The notes under the pieces were generated by a model, which searched no databases, was not told where the DNA came from, and worked only from the letters and a program-made list of their open reading frames with translations. A DNA stretch of 64,000 bases from contig SUTX01000010.1 in assembly GCA_015152465.1 (NCBI GenBank), positions 1-64,000 on the forward strand, given 5' to 3'. Source of the stretch: Cyanobacteria bacterium SIG31 (GTDB lineage: Bacteria; Cyanobacteriota; Vampirovibrionia; Gastranaerophilales; Gastranaerophilaceae). This document shows, piece after piece, positions 60,639 through 64,000 of the stretch (the first letter of the stretch is position 1; each line of letters starts with the position of its first letter). The position numbers and the translations under genes were made by a program.

Positions 60639-61053
60639 TCCAACTTAGCCTTTCGTCTTTTTCTACATAATTTTTCTTTAAGGGATGTCCTTCCCAGCTT
60701 TCAGGCATATAAAGTCTTTTAAGCTCTTTATTCCCGACGAAATTTATTCCGAACAAATCATATATTTCTTTTTCATCAGCTACAGCTGAGTCAAAAATAT
60801 TGGAAACACTTTCAGCGTCATCGATTACTGTGATTGAAACTAAAACTTCTTCTTCATTATCAATAGAATAAAGTCTATAAATGAGTTCAATTCCTTCATC
60901 CATTTTATCAACCGCTAAAATCTCTTTTAAAAAATCAAAATGATAATTCTTTTTTATAAATTCAATAGTCCTATTAAGATTAGATTTTATTACAATCTTA
61001 TCCCCAACAAGTTCCGAATCTCCAAATATATTTTTAAACTCTAACCAGTTCAT
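60631..61053 (-). CDS. nuoC: NADH-quinone oxidoreductase subunit C (30-kDa)
   Basis: A 140-residue soluble subunit of the connecting arm. The conserved AVADEKEIYDLFGINFVGN and LKRLYMPESWEGHPLKKNY end the protein, matching the usual family signature of ERE.YDLFG and LPDWEGHPLRKD. The N-terminal 80 residues are less conserved, as usual. It lies between nuoB and nuoD and overlaps the latter. Confidence 0.93.
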   Translation of the reverse strand: MNWLEFKNIFGDSELVGDKIVIKSNLNRTIEFIKKNYHFDFLKEILAVDKMDEGIELIYRLYSIDNEEEVLVSITVIDDAESVSNIFDSAVADEKEIYDLFGINFVGNKELKRLYMPESWEGHPLKKNYVEKDERLSWNE

Positions 61054-61076
61054 TTACACTCACTTTCTTATAAAGA

Positions 61077-61625
61077 TTAAACGCCTATTTTGGTAACAGT
61101 AAAGTCGTTGTCAACCAAAAGCCCACAATACTCTTTTAACTTTGGAGTATGATTTTCCATAAATTCATGTCTTTTGCTGATGCTTTCATTTTTTATTTCT
61201 TTCTGCAATTTTCTGATTGCATCTAACAATGATTCTGGCTTTGGTGGACACATCGGAAGATAAATATCAACAGGTATTATTTTGTCGATACCATTAACAA
61301 CTGAATAGGAGGTCTCATTAAACATTCCACCACCACAAGTACAAGCTCCCATCGCAATTACATATTTAGGCTCAGGCATTTGTTCATAAAGCCTCAACAA
61401 AGCTGGCGCCATTTTATGAGTAATTGTCCCAGCACATATTAATAAATCTGCTTGTCTTGGAGAACCTCTAAATACTTCTGAACCAAAACGTGCAATATCA
61501 TTATTTGAAGCAACTGTCTGCATCATTTCAATCCCACAACAAGAAGTTGCAAAAGTTAGTGGCCATAGAGAATTTGCTCTACTCCAATTGAGAATATAAT
61601 CGATTGAAGTCACTATAACATTCAT
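61077..61625 (-). CDS. nuoB: NADH-quinone oxidoreductase subunit B (20-kDa)
   Basis: A 182-residue protein that holds cluster N2. Conserved Cys residues are in [36 protein letters not shown] and LPMCPPKPE, so all four cluster ligands are present. I choose ATG 61625, spaced five to seven bases from GAGGTGG and overlapping the nuoA stop as TAATG; GTG 61634 is a weaker candidate. It is a key subunit of the quinone-binding region. Confidence 0.96.
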   Translation of the reverse strand: MNVIVTSIDYILNWSRANSLWPLTFATSCCGIEMMQTVASNNDIARFGSEVFRGSPRQADLLICAGTITHKMAPALLRLYEQMPEPKYVIAMGACTCGGGMFNETSYSVVNGIDKIIPVDIYLPMCPPKPESLLDAIRKLQKEIKNESISKRHEFMENHTPKLKEYCGLLVDNDFTVTKIGV

Positions 61626-61978
61626 TATAACCACCTCAACATCTTTCTTTTTATTGCAAATATTAGACCAAAAAGCAGAATTGCTACAAATATAAAAGCT
61701 TCAATTATTGCAAAAAGTCCAAGAGAATTCATATTTACAGCAAATGGATATAAAAAAATCGTTTCCACATCAAAAATTAAAAACAGAATTGCATAATTAA
61801 AATATTTGATATCAAATTTTATTCTTGCATCACTAAACGGTTGTAACCCGCATTCATATGTTGTATTTTTAACAGGAGAATCTTTTTTGTATTGGCAGAC
61901 AAAACCAGCAACAATCATTAATACTGCAAAAATAACTGATAGAACTGTGAAAATTGCCAAACATATAAGCTCTTTCAA
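61625..61978 (-). CDS. nuoA: NADH-quinone oxidoreductase subunit A
   Basis: A 117-residue membrane subunit with three helices: [24 protein letters not shown] contains the conserved YECG..P...AR.kF.v.fy loop, read here in parts ([24 protein letters not shown]). The best start is TTG 61978, because AAGGGGG lies seven bases upstream and a later Met would delete the first helix. An ATG only five bases upstream of the TTG opens a two-codon frame (ATG CTT TGA). It is the first gene of the operon. Confidence 0.93.
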   Translation of the reverse strand: MKELICLAIFTVLSVIFAVLMIVAGFVCQYKKDSPVKNTTYECGLQPFSDARIKFDIKYFNYAILFLIFDVETIFLYPFAVNMNSLGLFAIIEAFIFVAILLFGLIFAIKRKMLRWL

Positions 61979-62059
61979 AGCATATCCCCCTTTAAAAGAT
62001 ATTGTACTAAAAAATTATTTGATATAATAGTGATTATTATATAATATTAAGACGAATTT

Positions 62060-62710
62060 ATGCGACAACTTTCTATAACAGTTTTATTAGTTTTTGCTTT
62101 TATAATCTCAGGGGTTTACCCCGTTTTTTCAGCTGTTACAGGGAAAATAGAGTATAATATACCAATTGATTACTCAAACCTTTCAGAACAAGATCTTAAT
62201 ATTAAAGCTCGTCATTATTTTTATAATGCATTACAAGCAAAAGATGGAGAAACTACAGAATATATTACGCAAGCATTAATACTATATTCTATTTTACAAA
62301 ATATGAATCCAGAACATACAGAATACTCCGTAAGACTAGGGATTTTATATGACAAAATAAATAAAGATCGTTATGCAAAAGGTAATTTCGCAAGAGCAAT
62401 TCAAGTTAACCACACCAACCCAAAACCTTATTTTTATTATGCAGAATACTATTATAAAAGACAAAGTTACAGAAAAGCTTTAAAATACTACAAAGAAGCT
62501 TATAAATATGGCTATGAAAAAAATTATGACACTTTGTATAAAATGGGTGATATCTACGAAAAATTTGGAGATACTCGTTCAGCATTAAAATACTTAAAAG
62601 AAGCTGAAAAACAAAGTCCTAATAATGATTTAGAACTTAAAATCAAACGAATAGAATCAAACGATGCTATTAACAAAGAATATTATTCAGACACACGAAT
62701 TCGTGGATAG
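62060..62710 (+). CDS. Exported TPR-repeat protein
   Basis: A 216-residue protein with signal peptide MRQLSITVLLVFAFIISGV then YPVFSA. Three or four TPR units follow (LRSILQ-type helices, ARAIQVNHTNPKPYFYYAEYY, RKALKYYKEAYKYGYEKN). It is probably a periplasmic scaffold. Two TATAAT boxes lie 16 and 31 bases before the ATG, and there is no clear ribosome site. It is divergent from nuoA and read with the next TPR gene. Confidence 0.85.
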   Translation: MRQLSITVLLVFAFIISGVYPVFSAVTGKIEYNIPIDYSNLSEQDLNIKARHYFYNALQAKDGETTEYITQALILYSILQNMNPEHTEYSVRLGILYDKINKDRYAKGNFARAIQVNHTNPKPYFYYAEYYYKRQSYRKALKYYKEAYKYGYEKNYDTLYKMGDIYEKFGDTRSALKYLKEAEKQSPNNDLELKIKRIESNDAINKEYYSDTRIRG

Positions 62711-62747
62711 ATTTGAAATTAAATCCTTTTTAAAATAAAATTAAATT

Positions 62748-63317
62748 ATGAAGAAATTTGCGTTAGTATTGTTGTTTATATTATTTACAATTCCATGTAT
62801 AGCGTCAGAAGAGCTCTCAAAACAGGCTATCGCATTTTATAGCGATAACAATACAAACAAGGCTCTTGATTTGCTTTTACAAATTGAGGAAAAAAATAGA
62901 ACTCCTCAAGATTGGTTAATTTTAGGTAATATTTTAGAAGAAAACGGAGAAAAAGCTAATGCAATATATATGTATCAAAAAGCTATTGCAGTAAATAATA
63001 AATATTATAAATCTTACTACAACCTTGCCAACATATTTCTTGAAGAAGAAAAATATAGTTTAGCAATTGAACATTATAAAAAAGCTATTAAATTAAATAA
63101 AAACAACCCTTATCTTCATTATAATCTGGCTTGTGCCTATATTAAATCGGGAGATATTAAAAAAGCTAAAACTAGCCTGATCAACGCTGTAACTTTGAAA
63201 AACGACATTCCAGAAGTGCATCATAACCTTGCTTTTGTATACAAAAGCTTAGGAAAAGAAAAAATTGCTCAATCATATTTAGATAATTACAATAAACTTT
63301 TACAAAACAGTTTCTAA
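62748..63317 (+). CDS. Exported TPR-repeat protein
   Basis: A 189-residue protein with signal peptide MKKFALVLLFILFTIPCIA. At least four TPR units follow, for example NGEKANAIYMYQKAIAVNN and KYSLAIEHYKKAIKLNKNN and PYLHYNLACAYIKSGDIKKA. It has no ribosome site better than AAATT before the ATG. It follows the previous TPR gene by 38 bases, so the two are probably a pair, and its stop overlaps the convergent TPR gene by four bases. Likely a periplasmic protein-protein adaptor. Confidence 0.85.
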   Translation: MKKFALVLLFILFTIPCIASEELSKQAIAFYSDNNTNKALDLLLQIEEKNRTPQDWLILGNILEENGEKANAIYMYQKAIAVNNKYYKSYYNLANIFLEEEKYSLAIEHYKKAIKLNKNNPYLHYNLACAYIKSGDIKKAKTSLINAVTLKNDIPEVHHNLAFVYKSLGKEKIAQSYLDNYNKLLQNSF

Positions 63318-64000
63318 ACAAGTGTTAAAAAATTATTTTTAGAGAAAGTTAATTCTCTTAGTTCCTTAATCCTTTGACGAGCAAAAACTGCGTCTTCTGA
63401 AAACTTTTTAAGCTGTAAAAATTTTCTATAATACCTAATAGCATCAGAATACTTTTCTAGCTTATCAAAGCTCATAGCAATACCTAAATAAGCTTTATAA
63501 TAATCTGGGTTTTTCTTAATTAGTTGAAAGAACGTTTTGGAAGCTTCTTCAAAATTACCCATACCCATTAACATTGCAGCTTTGTTATAATATGCTTTCA
63601 AAAATTCAGGATTAGTTTCGATAAGCTTATTGTAAATCATTAAAGATAAATCTTCTTCCTCTACAAGCTCATGAGCAATTGCCAACTGAATTTGTGCTTC
63701 TAAATTCTCTCTATTAATAACGATACTTTGTACTAAATGTGGGATTGCTTCTGCCGGTTCACCGTTAGAAAGGTGACAAACGCCTAATTCAAAAAAATAT
63801 TTATCATTTTTATCATCAATTTGAATAAGCTTTTCCAGCATTTTTATTGCTTTTGTATATTCAGTTAAATATTTATATGACGATGCTAAGCCCCAATAAG
63901 CCTCCTGATGATCTCTATCCATCATAATAGAATCTAAGTAATATTTAACCGATTCACGGTAAGATTTAGCAAACCTAAGTGCATCTGCTTTAATACACAA
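63314..64000 (-). CDS. TPR-repeat protein, cut by the right edge
   Basis: An open frame of 228 codons enters from the right edge and stops at 63314. It consists of TPR helices, for example HQEAYWGLASSYKYLTEYTKAI and NPEFLKAYYNKAAMLMGMGNFEEA, and ends in KNNFLTLV. The N-terminus lies outside the window, so any signal or membrane segment cannot be judged. It is convergent with the TPR gene ending at 63317 and overlaps it by four bases. Confidence 0.8.
   Translation of the reverse strand: MCIKADALRFAKSYRESVKYYLDSIMMDRDHQEAYWGLASSYKYLTEYTKAIKMLEKLIQIDDKNDKYFFELGVCHLSNGEPAEAIPHLVQSIVINRENLEAQIQLAIAHELVEEEDLSLMIYNKLIETNPEFLKAYYNKAAMLMGMGNFEEASKTFFQLIKKNPDYYKAYLGIAMSFDKLEKYSDAIRYYRKFLQLKKFSEDAVFARQRIKELRELTFSKNNFLTLV

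Overview
The window is AT-rich chromosomal DNA from a Gram-negative-type bacterium, most likely a non-photosynthetic cyanobacterial relative of the Vampirovibrionia/Melainabacteria (Gastranaerophilales) type. That is an inference. It rests on an 11-subunit complex I gene set lacking nuoE/F/G, a secretin and a GT9 heptosyltransferase-like domain (outer membrane), many TPR proteins, and several unrelated proteins that open with a short polar segment followed by an aromatic-basic motif (SFKAR, AFKGK, SFQSR), which I associate with this group. No ribosomal RNA or other marker is present to prove it.

Layout. (1) About 250-12200, minus strand: a phage-derived structural block (candidate small terminase or regulator, GNAT-like protein, portal, 544-residue acidic protein, scaffold, major capsid, decoration-like protein, lysozyme-like protein, head-tail adaptor). 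It has no large terminase, integrase or tail genes. It is interrupted by cell-type genes (M48 protease, TPR protein, a motif-bearing protein) that are set apart by their own terminators. (2) 12400-16100: metabolic genes (zinc alcohol dehydrogenase, deoC, uppP, queD, uridine kinase-like). (3) 16300-24200: a large membrane-associated unknown, motA-motB plus an overlapping gene of possible RNase H-like fold, a repeat-bearing unknown, and an anti-sigma/ECF sigma/LTXXQ periplasmic protein module. (4) 24300-33800: a gspC-D-E-F-like (pilP-pilQ-pilB-pilC-like) secretion or pilus operon with a small beta-barrel protein and an SDR gene, then TPR genes. (5) 33800-40300: thrB, mazG, parvulin isomerase, transporters, unknowns, and a tRNA-Lys preceded by two 121-bp tandem repeats that each carry the first 11 bases of the tRNA. 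(6) 40300-43900: a surface-glycan cluster with a decayed acyltransferase remnant. (7) 44000-50600: an XRE regulator, rnc, cdsA, frr, pyrH, and an operon with an endonuclease IV-like protein, a formyltransferase, crcB and a C_GCAxxG_C_C protein. (8) 50660-52430: another motif-bearing unknown. (9) 52495-61978: nuoABCDHIJKLMN as one tight operon. (10) 62060-64000: three TPR genes, the last cut by the right edge.

The genes most likely to act together are the nuo operon (proton-pumping oxidoreductase), the C-D-E-F operon (pilus or secretion machine), the sigma/anti-sigma/LTXXQ module (envelope stress) and the glycan cluster. The phage-derived block with interleaved cell genes, the tRNA-linked repeats and the family of motif-bearing unknowns are the least explained parts. 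All identifications are by reading the sequence; no database search was run.
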